The notes below the pieces were generated by a model, which saw only the letters and a list, made by a program, of their open reading frames with translations, searched no databases and was not told the DNA's origin. The translations under genes were made by a program, and so were the position numbers. A DNA stretch of 64,000 bases, from contig NZ_JACRWD010000001.1 of assembly GCF_014306135.1 (NCBI RefSeq), positions 1,240,001-1,304,000 on the forward strand, read 5' to 3'. Shown here piece after piece: positions 1-8,965 of the stretch (positions are counted from its first letter, which is position 1; each line of letters opens with the position of its first letter). The stretch is from Paraclostridium hominis (GTDB taxonomy: Bacteria > Bacillota > Clostridia > Peptostreptococcales > Peptostreptococcaceae).

Positions 1-198
1 ATTTGGTGGGCTACATCTTTAGGTGCTTGCTTAGGAGGAAATGGTACATTAATAGGTGCTTCTGCTAATATTGTTTTATCTAATATTGGTCAAAAAAATG
101 GATATCCAATAACATTTAAAGAGTACTTTAAAATAGGTTTTCCGCTTATGATTTTATCAATAATTATTTCAACTATTTATCTAGTAATTCGTTTCTAG
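1..198 (+). CDS. Ion transporter of the ArsB/NhaD superfamily, C-terminal fragment
   Basis: The frame is open from the first base to TAG at 196-198, giving the last 65 residues of a membrane protein. The segment SLGACLGGNGTLIGASAN is the glycine/asparagine-rich re-entrant loop typical of ArsB/NhaD/CitM-type anion or Na+/H+ transporters, followed by a short cytoplasmic stretch and one last hydrophobic helix. The 5' end lies outside the window, so the substrate cannot be decided. It ends 24 bases before the next gene and probably shares its transcript. Confidence 0.75.
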   Translation: MWWATSLGACLGGNGTLIGASANIVLSNIGQKNGYPITFKEYFKIGFPLMILSIIISTIYLVIRF

Positions 199-222
199 TA
201 AAAAATTTTAGGAGGTTTATAA

Positions 223-696
223 ATGAGCATTTTAAACAACGCTTATGGAGACACTATAGAAGCTCGACTTAGATACATCGGTGCTACTGAAATAAGAAAA
301 GTTCATGGAATTTTATATTTTATTGAGTTTGAAATTGATAATAACTTAAAAGTTTCCTATACTTATAACATAAATGCTAAAAATAAATATTTTTTACAAA
401 GAATCAAACCGTATCCTATACCGGAAGGAGTATTTGAAAAAGAATATGAAGTTGTTTCATTTATAGAAAAAGATATAAAAAAATTTACCAATGCTAAAAA
501 AAGTAATAACTTTGATCTATTCTTAAAAATCAACAATGAACTAAATACTATCTGTCTGGACATCGAGAAACTATTTTTAAATTACAACATAGATAAAATG
601 GATTTAGAAAAATTAAAAGCTGAACTAGATGATATACTAAATCTATTTGAAAATTCTAAAAAAAGATCACCCAAAATCAATATGGATAATAAATAA
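223..696 (+). CDS. Hypothetical soluble protein, 157 aa
   Basis: The start is supported by AGGAGG seven bases upstream. The N-terminal half looks like beta strands (repeated YIEFEI/VSYTYNI stretches). The C-terminal half is a charged amphipathic helical region (MDLEKLKAELDDILNLFENSKK). No signal peptide or membrane segment is visible and I do not recognise the family. It follows the transporter closely and is the last gene before a terminator. Confidence 0.75.
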   Translation: MSILNNAYGDTIEARLRYIGATEIRKVHGILYFIEFEIDNNLKVSYTYNINAKNKYFLQRIKPYPIPEGVFEKEYEVVSFIEKDIKKFTNAKKSNNFDLFLKINNELNTICLDIEKLFLNYNIDKMDLEKLKAELDDILNLFENSKKRSPKINMDNK

Positions 697-720
697 GGAG
701 ATAGATTACCTATCTCCTTT
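695..720 (+). terminator. Intrinsic terminator after the 157-aa gene
   Basis: AAGGAGATA and TATCTCCTT form a 9-bp perfect stem overlapping the stop codon, followed by a short T-rich tract. It lies between convergent genes and may serve both strands. Confidence 0.7.
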
Positions 721-728
721 AAATGATT

Positions 729-1151
729 TTAATTAGATACATTTTTCAAATTTACTTTTTTATATCTATTAATAACAAAACTAATTGATGCTGATATAAC
801 CATTCTTGTTGGAGTGAATAAAATTAACGATATTACTATAGATTTTAATAAATATATAAAACTAAAATTTCTTTCCATACTTAATAATAATATATCAAAA
901 CACATAGTAACTATTATAATGTTCATATACATATATGTATTTTCTAGCTTTTCTTTTTTTGTCTTAATTACTAAATATAGTACTGGTATAAATATCATTG
1001 AAATTGAAGATATTATTATAAATATTATATTTTTTATACTTAAATTAGAATGCTTAACAAATATTAGATATATACAGTAAAAAATAATATTTGATATACT
1101 TAAATATTTAAAATATATTTGCATTGCTTTATCTAAAATATTGTTTTTCAT
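729..1151 (-). CDS. Hypothetical membrane protein, 140 aa
   Basis: The start is supported by GAGGTG upstream. There are four hydrophobic segments, roughly residues 15-33, 40-62, 73-92 and 97-125, joined by short lysine-rich loops, the arrangement of a small integral membrane protein. No conserved motif is recognised. It is convergent with the gene to its left and apparently monocistronic. Confidence 0.65.
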   Translation of the reverse strand: MKNNILDKAMQIYFKYLSISNIIFYCIYLIFVKHSNLSIKNIIFIIISSISMIFIPVLYLVIKTKKEKLENTYMYMNIIIVTMCFDILLLSMERNFSFIYLLKSIVISLILFTPTRMVISASISFVINRYKKVNLKNVSN

Positions 1152-1293
1152 TTTATCACCTCAATACAATATACTTAATTAATAAAGTTAATATCACATA
1201 TTTTTATAATTAAGTTTAAAATTTTGTAAAAAAATTATTACATAAATCTTAATATATTAAAAATAAACTACATTCAAGTTTACAGTTTTTATA

Positions 1294-1335
1294 AAAAAGG
1301 GTTATCTTTAAAAAATTATAGATAACCCTTTTTTG
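1294..1335. terminator. Bidirectional intrinsic terminator
   Basis: The stem AAGGGTTATCT / AGATAACCCTT is flanked by an A-run on one side and a T-run on the other. It lies downstream of the MATE gene on the minus strand. Confidence 0.8.
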
Positions 1336-1356
1336 TTTTGTAAATTTATAAAAATT

Positions 1357-2769
1357 TTAATCTAACACTTCAACTAAATTACTTTTAAAATTGTATAAAT
1401 CTTTCTTTTTATAAACTACATATCCAATAATCCACCTTACACAAACATCAAGTCCCATAGCAATCCATACCCATTGAATATCAAGTTTTGTAAAATAGAC
1501 GATTAAAACAGTAAGTGGAACCCTTATTCCCCATATACCAGTAGCAGATATAAGCATCGGTAATTTTGTAAAACCAGAACCTCTAAGTGCTCCATTTATT
1601 ACCCCACCTAAATTTCCTGCAAGTTGTATAACTCCCATAACTATTAAATATTTTGCTGATATATTTATTAACTGACTATCATTAGTTAATATTAACATAA
1701 GTTGTTTTGGAAAAAATATTAAAGGTATGGATGTTAGTATCGTTATTACTATTGTAGATTTAAATAATTCTTTCATATATCTTTTGCCTAATTTTTCATT
1801 ATTAGCGCCTACACACTGACCTACAAATGCAGTTGCTGCTATTGCAAATGCGTTTGATGGCATAAAAGATATAGATTCTGCTTGAAGCCCTAATTGATAA
1901 GCTGCAAGTGTGACTTCTCCGTAATTTAATATCGCTCGAGTTAATATTATAGTTGATAATTGCCAAAATGAGTTTTCAAGAGATATTGGTATTCCTATTT
2001 TATATACATTTTTAATTTGATTTATATCAGGCTTAAAATCTTTTATGAACTCTTTAATATTAATTTTTACTTTATCTATTTGTTCTCCAAAATATACATA
2101 GCCTTTTTTTCTATTAAACATTAAATAAACACCATAAAAACAAGCTATAAAATAACCACTAAAAGTTCCTATAGCTGCACCTTGAACTCCAAGATTTGGC
2201 ATATTAAAATTACCAAATATAAATAAGTAACCTATAATTATACTAGTTATATTCATAGACATAGCTATTTTCATAGATATTTTAGCTTTATTCATAGATT
2301 GTAAAGAAGATGTACATATAAGCATCATACTCATAAAATATAATGACCAAGAAGAAGTTTTTAAACACTTAGATGCTATATACATTAATTCACTACCTGG
2401 ATCGAATATAGACAACACAAATTCTGTGTTTAGAAATATGAATTGCTGAATTAAAAATATTAAAATACTAAGTCCTATCATAGTCTGTTTTATTATATAC
2501 TTTATCTTTTTTGTATTTTTAGAACCATAAGCTTGTGCAACGAACACTGCACTTCCCATAGTTATTCCTCTTAAAATTGCCCAGGTTATATTAATTATTC
2601 GGTTACTTAGACTAAAAGCACTTATAGATATTGGATCTAGTCTTCCCATCATACCTGTTAGGCAAAATCCAGAAGTCATTTGAAGTATACTTTCTATAAC
2701 TATAGGAAGTACCATTATCTGTATGGCTTTTCTTATTTCATTTTGACTTATTTGAATCTTAGCCTCCAT
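1357..2769 (-). CDS. MATE family multidrug/cation antiporter
   Basis: 470 residues with about twelve hydrophobic segments in two homologous halves, the normal MATE (NorM/DinF-like) size and layout. The first half contains PIVIESILQMTSG, and the second half repeats the pattern with PISLENSFWQ and NAFAIAATAFVGQ. Such proteins export organic cations and drugs in exchange for Na+ or H+ across the cytoplasmic membrane. The start has a strong GGGGGG ribosome-binding site. It stands alone, with a terminator downstream, and its substrate cannot be read from sequence. Confidence 0.92.
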   Translation of the reverse strand: MEAKIQISQNEIRKAIQIMVLPIVIESILQMTSGFCLTGMMGRLDPISISAFSLSNRIINITWAILRGITMGSAVFVAQAYGSKNTKKIKYIIKQTMIGLSILIFLIQQFIFLNTEFVLSIFDPGSELMYIASKCLKTSSWSLYFMSMMLICTSSLQSMNKAKISMKIAMSMNITSIIIGYLFIFGNFNMPNLGVQGAAIGTFSGYFIACFYGVYLMFNRKKGYVYFGEQIDKVKINIKEFIKDFKPDINQIKNVYKIGIPISLENSFWQLSTIILTRAILNYGEVTLAAYQLGLQAESISFMPSNAFAIAATAFVGQCVGANNEKLGKRYMKELFKSTIVITILTSIPLIFFPKQLMLILTNDSQLINISAKYLIVMGVIQLAGNLGGVINGALRGSGFTKLPMLISATGIWGIRVPLTVLIVYFTKLDIQWVWIAMGLDVCVRWIIGYVVYKKKDLYNFKSNLVEVLD

Positions 2770-2883
2770 ACTTTACCCCCCAATATTTTACTTTACATTC
2801 AACTTATATTGTAGCAATGTTTAATATTTTTGTACTCATAGGATAAATTTTATATTTATAATTTTGTTATTATATAAAAAATA

Positions 2884-2939
2884 GATATACCAAAAGTGAC
2901 TATAATTTTTTGTACACTTAAATCTCCTTTGGTATATCC
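2884..2939 (-). terminator. Probable terminator of the 110-aa membrane gene
   Basis: GATATACCAAA and TTTGGTATATC pair across a 30-base loop. On the minus strand the stem is followed by a T-rich tract, directly after the gene ending at 2947. Confidence 0.5.
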
Positions 2940-2946
2940 TAATTTT

Positions 2947-3279
2947 TTAAATTTTATTATTTTCACTATTGTTATTCCTTAAATACCTTCTATAATTCAT
3001 CATGTCTATGGCTACTAAACTAACACCTATACCGGTAATCACAGCACCTTTCATTTCACCTGTTATAATTCCAACTATTATTCCTATTAATATTCCTAAA
3101 ATTATATATATTGTTGACTTTACTTTAGGATTTAATTTTAACTTAATGTATACCGCCATTCTTGAGTATAAAAAAGCTCCAACTATTAATCCAACTAAAG
3201 ATAATATTATGGTGTCTTGTATCTGTCCTAAAATTAAACCTGTTCCAATACCTATTAAAATACATCCAATTGCTACCAT
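2947..3279 (-). CDS. Hypothetical small membrane protein, 110 aa
   Basis: Four glycine/isoleucine-rich hydrophobic segments (for example VAIGCILIGIGTGLILG and IGIIVGIITGEMKGAVITGIG) with a short charged tail. The start has AAGGGG upstream. The glycine-zipper look suggests tightly packed helices, but no family is recognised. It stands between the MATE and exchanger genes with no operon partner. Confidence 0.65.
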   Translation of the reverse strand: MVAIGCILIGIGTGLILGQIQDTIILSLVGLIVGAFLYSRMAVYIKLKLNPKVKSTIYIILGILIGIIVGIITGEMKGAVITGIGVSLVAIDMMNYRRYLRNNNSENNKI

Positions 3280-3426
3280 TTACAAGTCCCCTTTATTCTC
3301 TTTTATATATCTTATGCTACTAAACTTGAAAAGTTACTTAATTTATTGTACATAGGTTAATATTTTATATTGATATTTTTTGTGTTATACTATTTATTAT
3401 GATAATGTCATTTTTAGGAGGTCCTT

Positions 3427-4380
3427 ATGTCATTTTTAACTTTATTAATTGGATTCGCCCTACTTATTAAAGGAGCAGACATATTTGTTGATGGGGCATC
3501 TTCTATAGCAAAAAAATTTAATGTTTCACCTATGCTAATAGGGTTAACTATAGTTGCTATGGGAACCAGTGCTCCAGAAGCAGCCGTTAGTGTATCATCT
3601 TCATTAGCTGGTCAAAATGATATGAGTATTGCTAATGTAGTGGGTTCTAACTTTTTTAATATACTTATAGTTTTAGGAGTTTCATCTATCATAGCTAAAT
3701 TACCAGTTGAAAAAGAGACTATAAAAAAAGATACTCCATTTTTAATTTTTATAAGTATATTGCTTTTAGCTTTAAGTCTTAATTTTAATTTAAGCAGATT
3801 AGATGGTGTGATTTTTTTAGTATTATTTATTTTATTCTTAATAAATATGATAAAATCTAATATAAGTTCAAAAGATATTGAAAGTTCTAGTGGAGAAACT
3901 GCTATAGCTATTGAAGCTACAGATACAAAGTCTATACATATGCCTAAAACATTACTACTTTGTTTAATTGGTATAGTTGGAATAGTATTTGGTGGAGATT
4001 TAGTTGTAAACTCTGCAACTAATATAGCGACATCATTTGGTATGAGTGCTAATTTAGTAGGTCTTACTATAGTTGCTATGGGGACATCGCTTCCAGAACT
4101 TGTTACTTCTGTAATAGCAGTAAAAAAAGGTGAAACAGAAATTGCTATAGGAAATGTTATAGGTTCTAATATATTTAATATATTATTAGTTTTAGGTTTA
4201 GCTGCTTTAATACATCCTATGGCAGTTAGTGTGGTAGCCATAATAGATACTATTTTTATGACTGCTGTAACAATTCTTTTATACATATTTATTAAAAAGA
4301 ATAACTCACTTACTAAAATTCACGGTATAATTTTTGTAATAATTTATTTTATTTACTTAATATATACTATAATAAGATAA
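3427..4380 (+). CDS. Calcium/sodium antiporter, CaCA family (YrbG-like)
   Basis: 317 residues with two inverted halves, each carrying the alpha-repeat signature. Residues about 37-52 read GLTIVAMGTSAPEAAV and the second copy reads GLTIVAMGTSLPELVTS; both are followed by GNVVGSNFFNI/GNVIGSNIFNI. These are the ion-binding repeats of K+-independent Na+/Ca2+ exchangers. A longer variable loop with acidic residues separates the halves. The start is supported by AGGAGG. The product should sit in the cytoplasmic membrane and extrude Ca2+. Confidence 0.95.
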   Translation: MSFLTLLIGFALLIKGADIFVDGASSIAKKFNVSPMLIGLTIVAMGTSAPEAAVSVSSSLAGQNDMSIANVVGSNFFNILIVLGVSSIIAKLPVEKETIKKDTPFLIFISILLLALSLNFNLSRLDGVIFLVLFILFLINMIKSNISSKDIESSSGETAIAIEATDTKSIHMPKTLLLCLIGIVGIVFGGDLVVNSATNIATSFGMSANLVGLTIVAMGTSLPELVTSVIAVKKGETEIAIGNVIGSNIFNILLVLGLAALIHPMAVSVVAIIDTIFMTAVTILLYIFIKKNNSLTKIHGIIFVIIYFIYLIYTIIR

Positions 4381-4385
4381 TAAAC

Positions 4386-4430
4386 AAAAAGAAATATGGA
4401 CTAATTTTAAATTAGTCCATATTTCTTTTT
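4386..4430. terminator. Strong bidirectional terminator
   Basis: A near-perfect palindrome of about 20-bp arms (GAAATATGGACTAATTT and its complement) with flanking A- and T-runs, between two convergent genes. Confidence 0.9.
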
Positions 4431-4432
4431 TA

Positions 4433-4789
4433 TTACTTTAACTTTTGAAGAATTTTTAAAGTTAAAGGATATATAAATTCTTTATGTTTATAATACTGTA
4501 TTATAGCCATTATACATATTACTGCATATATAATAGTCATTACAGGTAATAAATATTTTCCAACTTCTACAAAACATAGTAATAAGACTATAATTTCATA
4601 TATTACAAAAGATATGTAAAAATCAATAAGTCTTGTTCCATTTCTTTTAATAAATGTCGACTGTTTTCCATAAACTTGGCATGTAACATATACTATTATA
4701 GCTCCTATTATGTTAAAAAACATAACGGCTAATGTCATAACTATCATCATAGTACTTTCATTTTTTGTACATCTTTCACAATCTGCCAT
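4433..4789 (-). CDS. Hypothetical membrane protein, 118 aa
   Basis: A short cysteine-containing N-terminus (MADCERCTKN) precedes three or four hydrophobic segments (about 14-40, 57-77, 80-97). The CxxC pair might bind a metal or form a disulfide, but this is only a suggestion. No family is recognised. It is convergent with the exchanger gene and shares its terminator. Confidence 0.65.
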   Translation of the reverse strand: MADCERCTKNESTMMIVMTLAVMFFNIIGAIIVYVTCQVYGKQSTFIKRNGTRLIDFYISFVIYEIIVLLLCFVEVGKYLLPVMTIIYAVICIMAIIQYYKHKEFIYPLTLKILQKLK

Positions 4790-4938
4790 ACTAATAAAAA
4801 TCCTTTCTCTAAATACTTACTTTTATATTTTGAACTATATTTTTAAAATCGTCAACTTTTTAATAAGTATATAGGTTTACTAGTTCAAATTATTTAGATA
4901 TAATTTTTATAAATATATAATAATAAGGGAGATTTGTT

Positions 4939-5448
4939 ATGGCAATTGAAATGAGTATTAAAGACTTATATGAAGTTGGGGAAAGCTTTGAAAGTTGTGT
5001 TGGTAGTGGTAGTAAATCTGAAAGAGCTAGAATACCAAAAAATACATCTAGAATTAATTTAAGTGAAGAACTTATAAATAAAATAGCTACTTATCCAAAT
5101 AAAGTTAACTGCCTTGTTTCTGGAGAAATATGGTGTCCTGATTTTCAACTTAATATATCTATTTTGAAAAAATTTGTTGATATTAATGATAATTTTGATA
5201 TATCAGTCATAACCATGGGTAGAGGCAAAAAATTTATGAGTGAGGCTTTGAATATAGAAAAAGAAAAATTTAAAGGTCCAACAATTGCTTTTTTAGATGA
5301 AAATTATGAAATAATTGGCATTTTTGAAGAAAGACCAAAGTCAGTACTCAAATTTGAAAATTTTGAAGATGTAAAAATAGATTACTATAAAGGAAAATAT
5401 TTATCTGATACCATTAATGATTATTTAGACATTTTAGATATATTATAA
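4939..5448 (+). CDS. Thioredoxin-family protein
   Basis: 169 residues with a thioredoxin-like core. VNCLVSGEIWCPDFQ at about 54-68 corresponds to the active-site strand and helix, and GPTIAFLDENYEIIGIFEERP matches the cis-proline/beta-hairpin region. The usual CxxC is reduced to a single cysteine (WCPDF), as in the thioredoxin_9 group of Firmicutes, so it may act in thiol transfer rather than as a classical disulfide reductant. The start has AAGGGAG upstream. It is monocistronic. Confidence 0.8.
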   Translation: MAIEMSIKDLYEVGESFESCVGSGSKSERARIPKNTSRINLSEELINKIATYPNKVNCLVSGEIWCPDFQLNISILKKFVDINDNFDISVITMGRGKKFMSEALNIEKEKFKGPTIAFLDENYEIIGIFEERPKSVLKFENFEDVKIDYYKGKYLSDTINDYLDILDIL

Positions 5449-5468
5449 AATATAAAATTTCTAAATTT

Positions 5469-5512
5469 AAAAATGTGTATCTCAAAAATCTGAGATACAC
5501 ATTTTATTTTTT
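5469..5512. terminator. Bidirectional intrinsic terminator
   Basis: AAATGTGTATCTCA pairs with TGAGATACACATTT, with A/T-runs on both sides, between the convergent thioredoxin-like and 72-aa genes. Confidence 0.85.
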
Positions 5513-5729
5513 ATGGAATTAATGTATCAATTCCATTTATATACTTTTCCTCTTCTATTGAAGATATTGAACTTAAGTTTATACTTACACCACTTTTAAG
5601 CTCAACTAACTTACATGGTAATTCTCCATTTTCATTTAATTTATCTTTTAAAAAGTTTTCTATAAAGTCTTTTACATGTTTATAGTCAGCTTCGTATTCA
5701 TTTCCATCTTTCATTAGGATCTTTATCAT
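5511..5729 (-). CDS. Hypothetical small protein next to clpB, 72 aa
   Basis: An in-frame ATG three codons upstream (5738) sits directly against the AAGGAG site, so the ATG at 5729, nine bases from it, is the better start. The protein is small, mixed-charge and probably soluble (MIKILMKDGNEYEADYKHV...), with no recognised domain. It begins 22 bases after the clpB stop and probably belongs to the clpB transcript. Confidence 0.65.
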   Translation of the reverse strand: MIKILMKDGNEYEADYKHVKDFIENFLKDKLNENGELPCKLVELKSGVSINLSSISSIEEEKYINGIDTLIP

Positions 5730-5751
5730 TGTTGCCATCTCCTTGTACGAA

Positions 5752-8352
5752 TTACATATCCTCTACTTTGATGTCTATGTTTTCATCATTTGCATCTATA
5801 ATTACATGACAACCATCATATACTTGACCTGCTATTATCATTTTAGCTATCTTAGTTTCTAATATATTTCCTATATATCTTTTTAATGGTCTAGCTCCAT
5901 ATATAGGGTCATAACCTTCATTTATTAATATATCTTTTGCACTATCTGTTATGCTTAAAGTTATACGTCTATCTTTTAATCTTCTTCTTAAATCATCTAA
6001 GAATATATCTATTATTTTTCTTATACCTTCTTTATCAAGTGGTTTAAACATTATTATATCGTCAACTCTATTTAAAAATTCAGGCTTAAATCTTCTTTTC
6101 ATTTCATTCATAACAAGTTCTTTTGTTGAATCTGTTATTTTACCTTCACCTTCTAATAAGTATGAACTTCCTATATTTGAAGTCATTATTATTATAGTAT
6201 TTTTAAAGTCAACAGTTTTACCTTTATTATCTGTAAGTCTACCATCATCTAGTATTTGAAGGAATAAGTTAAATACATCTTCATGTGCTTTTTCTATCTC
6301 ATCAAATAGTATAACTGAATATGGATTTCTTCTAACTATTTCAGTTAATTGTCCACCTTCTTCATATCCTACATATCCTGGAGGAGGTCCTATAAGTCTT
6401 GATACTGCATGTTTTTCCATGTATTCACTCATATCAATTCTTACTATATTTTCTTCACTATCAAATAAATTTCTAGCTAAAGTTTTAGCAAGTTCTGTTT
6501 TACCAACACCTGTAGGTCCTAAGAATATAAATGAACCTATTGGTTTGTTTTCATCTTTAAGACCTGCTCTATGACGAATAACAGCATCACTTACAGCAGT
6601 TACTGCTTCATCTTGTCCTATAACACGAGTTTTAAGTTCATCTTCTAATCTAAGTAATTTTTCTTTTTCACTTTCAACTAACTTAGTTACAGGTATATTA
6701 GTCCATTTAGCTACTATTTGTGCTATTTCATCTTCTGTTACTTCTTCTTTTAATAAAGATGTTTCATTGTCTTGTTCCATTTTATCTTCTGCTTCTTTTA
6801 TCTCTTTTTCAAGATTTGGGATTACCCCATATTTAAGTTCAGCAGCTTTATTTAAATCATATTCTCTTTCATATCTTTCAACCTCTCCTCTAGCTTCATC
6901 AAGCTTAGCTTTAAGGTTTCTTATATTCATTATATGAGATTTTTCTTTTTCGTATATTGCAGTTAAATCATCATTTTTTGATTTTAAATCTGCAAGTTCA
7001 TTTTGAAGTTTTTCAACTCTTCTTTTACTTGCTTCATCATCTTCTTTAAGAAGTGCTTCTCTTTCTGTTTCTAATGTAAATATTTTTCTTCTAACAATGT
7101 CAAGCTCTGTTGGGAGAGAATCTATTTCACTACGTATCATTGCACTAGCTTCATCTATTAAGTCTATTGCTTTATCTGGTAAATATCTATCTTGAATATA
7201 TCTATCAGATAATTTAGCTGCAGCAACTATTGCTGAGTCGTGTATTCTTATCCCATGGTGTATTTCAAATTTTTCTTTAAGTCCACGAAGTATAGATACA
7301 GTATCACTTACACTAGGTTCATCAGCTATAACTGGTTGGAATCTTCTTTCTAGTGCTTTATCTTTTTCTATATATTGTCTATATTCATCAAAAGTAGTTG
7401 CTCCTATACAATTTAACTCTCCACGTGCTAACATTGGTTTAATTAGATTTCCTGCATCCATAGCACCATCAGTTTTTCCTGCACCTACTATTGTATGTAT
7501 CTCATCTATAAATAATATAATTTTACCTTCAGAAGCTTGAACTTCTTTAAGTACTGCTTTTAATCTTTCTTCAAATTCCCCTCTATATTTTGCACCTGCT
7601 ATTAATGAACCCATATCAAGTGCAAATATAATTTTATCTTTAAGACCTTCTGGAACGTCTCCTTTTACTATTCTTTCTGCTAACCCTTCTACTATAGCAG
7701 TTTTACCAACCCCAGGTTCACCTATTAATACAGGATTATTTTTAGTTCTTCTTGATAAAATCCTTATAACTCTTCTTATTTCTTCATCGCGACCTATAAC
7801 TGGGTCTAATTTATTTTTCTTAGCTAAATTTATTAAGTTTGTCCCATATCTAGCTAATGCGTCATAAGTTCCTTCTGGGTCTTGAGTTTCTACTCTTTGA
7901 TTTCCTCTAACTTTTGATAATACTTCCATAAAATTATTTTTAGTTATGTTAAATTGTTTAAATATTTTACCTATATTTGAATGTTTCTCTAATTCTATTA
8001 TAGCTAAAAATACATGTTCAACACTTATATATAAATCATTAAATTCTTTAGATATTTCTTCTGATTTTAAAAGTATCTCATTTAATTTTCTAGTAGCTAC
8101 TACACCTTGTGAACTAGCTGCCTCACCTTGTATTTGAGGTAATTTTAAAAGTTCAGTTTTTACACTAGCTTTTAGGCCTTCAACAGATATCCCCATTTTT
8201 TCTATTATTCTAGGAATTAATCCATCTTCTTGGTCTATCAATGCATAAAGTAAATGAATTGTATCTACTTGTTGATTATGATTTTTAACAGCTTCACTAA
8301 AAGCATCATTTAAGCTTTTTTGGACTCTTTGTGTCATTTTATCTACTTCCAT
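5752..8352 (-). CDS. clpB: ClpB protein disaggregase
   Basis: 866 residues, the usual ClpB length. In order: a double Clp N-terminal domain, first AAA+ module with GEPGVGKTA and FIDEIHTIVGAG, a long coiled-coil middle domain (about 410-525), the second AAA+ module with GPTGVGKTE and the GYVGYEEGG pore loop, and the D2-small domain. It rescues aggregated proteins with DnaK in an ATP-driven threading reaction in the cytoplasm. A longer reading from TTG at 8367 is possible, but the GGAGGAG site eight bases before ATG 8352 decides the start. No clear CIRCE or CtsR box is visible upstream. Confidence 0.97.
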   Translation of the reverse strand: MEVDKMTQRVQKSLNDAFSEAVKNHNQQVDTIHLLYALIDQEDGLIPRIIEKMGISVEGLKASVKTELLKLPQIQGEAASSQGVVATRKLNEILLKSEEISKEFNDLYISVEHVFLAIIELEKHSNIGKIFKQFNITKNNFMEVLSKVRGNQRVETQDPEGTYDALARYGTNLINLAKKNKLDPVIGRDEEIRRVIRILSRRTKNNPVLIGEPGVGKTAIVEGLAERIVKGDVPEGLKDKIIFALDMGSLIAGAKYRGEFEERLKAVLKEVQASEGKIILFIDEIHTIVGAGKTDGAMDAGNLIKPMLARGELNCIGATTFDEYRQYIEKDKALERRFQPVIADEPSVSDTVSILRGLKEKFEIHHGIRIHDSAIVAAAKLSDRYIQDRYLPDKAIDLIDEASAMIRSEIDSLPTELDIVRRKIFTLETEREALLKEDDEASKRRVEKLQNELADLKSKNDDLTAIYEKEKSHIMNIRNLKAKLDEARGEVERYEREYDLNKAAELKYGVIPNLEKEIKEAEDKMEQDNETSLLKEEVTEDEIAQIVAKWTNIPVTKLVESEKEKLLRLEDELKTRVIGQDEAVTAVSDAVIRHRAGLKDENKPIGSFIFLGPTGVGKTELAKTLARNLFDSEENIVRIDMSEYMEKHAVSRLIGPPPGYVGYEEGGQLTEIVRRNPYSVILFDEIEKAHEDVFNLFLQILDDGRLTDNKGKTVDFKNTIIIMTSNIGSSYLLEGEGKITDSTKELVMNEMKRRFKPEFLNRVDDIIMFKPLDKEGIRKIIDIFLDDLRRRLKDRRITLSITDSAKDILINEGYDPIYGARPLKRYIGNILETKIAKMIIAGQVYDGCHVIIDANDENIDIKVEDM

Positions 8353-8499
8353 AAAAAACTCCTCCAAACTTTTAATCTATAATTTTAATATTTTTATACC
8401 ACTACAAGTACAGTTTAAACACATGTTGTCAATGTAAATATATTCTTATTTTTCTCTAATTTATGAAAACTTTTATTTTTATAATTAAATTTTATATTT

Positions 8500-8507
8500 A
8501 AAATTTA
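8500..8507. repeat. Target-site duplication, left copy
   Basis: AAAATTTA immediately precedes the left inverted repeat, and the same eight bases occur at 13774-13781 just outside the right one. Eight bases is the duplication length known for the IS1595 family. Confidence 0.9.
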
Positions 8508-8535
8508 GGCTCTGTTAGATAATTGTGTGATAAAT
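8508..8535 (+). repeat. Left terminal inverted repeat of the transposon
   Basis: The 28-base end begins GGCTCTGTTAGAT. It differs from the right end at positions 5, 13 and 25 only. Confidence 0.88.
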
Positions 8536-8542
8536 AAATAAT

Positions 8543-8586
8543 AAAAACAGCTAGACATATTAGAACTCCATTCTCTAGCTGTTTTT
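8543..8586. terminator. Terminator just inside the transposon left end
   Basis: AAAAACAGCTAGA pairs perfectly with TCTAGCTGTTTTT over an 18-base loop. It can act in both directions and may insulate the element from clpB transcription or close the passenger operon. Confidence 0.7.
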
Positions 8587-8739
8587 ATATAAATTATTTC
8601 GCAATAGATTAATATTGTTCACTTTATTATATTATAGCATTAACTTAATTTACACATTTCATTTAAAGTATTTTTGTTATTTCTTTAATACACATTTTCC
8701 CCATCGTAGTCGTACAAAGACAAAGTCATTCTTACAAGT

Positions 8740-8896
8740 ATATTTATCTCTAGCTTAATTGGTTTTGGAAGTATTTATTTATCCTATTTTAATGTCTTTA
8801 GCATCATTTGTAGTTATTTACTTTATTGTTGCAATAAACACATACAATAAAATCATTTCTAATTACTTATCAAATATAAAAGAGGCTATCACATGA
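8740..8896 (+). pseudogene. Possible remnant of a membrane-protein gene
   Basis: Between the hflX-type gene and the left end there is a plus-strand stretch without a start codon. It reads as hydrophobic sequence (LMSLASFVVIYFIVAINTY then a polar tail) up to TGA at 8894-8896. A frame change near 8770 separates it from another hydrophobic stretch. It could be the tail of a decayed transporter gene or chance; the rest of 8587-8871 holds nothing I can name. Confidence 0.2.
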
Positions 8897-8928
8897 ACAA
8901 TTTTCAATTGGTATGCGACATCCTCTTT
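8872..8928 (-). terminator. Terminator of the passenger operon
   Basis: On the minus strand AAAGAGG pairs with CCTCTTT, with further pairing inside (CAATT/AATTG), followed by TTTTATATTT. It lies 38 bases beyond the hflX-type stop codon. Confidence 0.75.
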
Positions 8929-8965
8929 CATTTATGCATTGTTTATATAGATACCTAGAATCACT

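Noticed and set aside
3612..4286. A long open frame on the minus strand across the Ca2+/Na+ exchanger gene
   Set aside because: It is the complement of a clear exchanger gene with both alpha repeats; the antisense translation is low-complexity and lacks a ribosome site.
8370..8480. CIRCE or CtsR operator before clpB
   Set aside because: No TTAGCACTC-type inverted repeat or GGTCAAA direct repeat is present; only an isolated TTGACA was seen.
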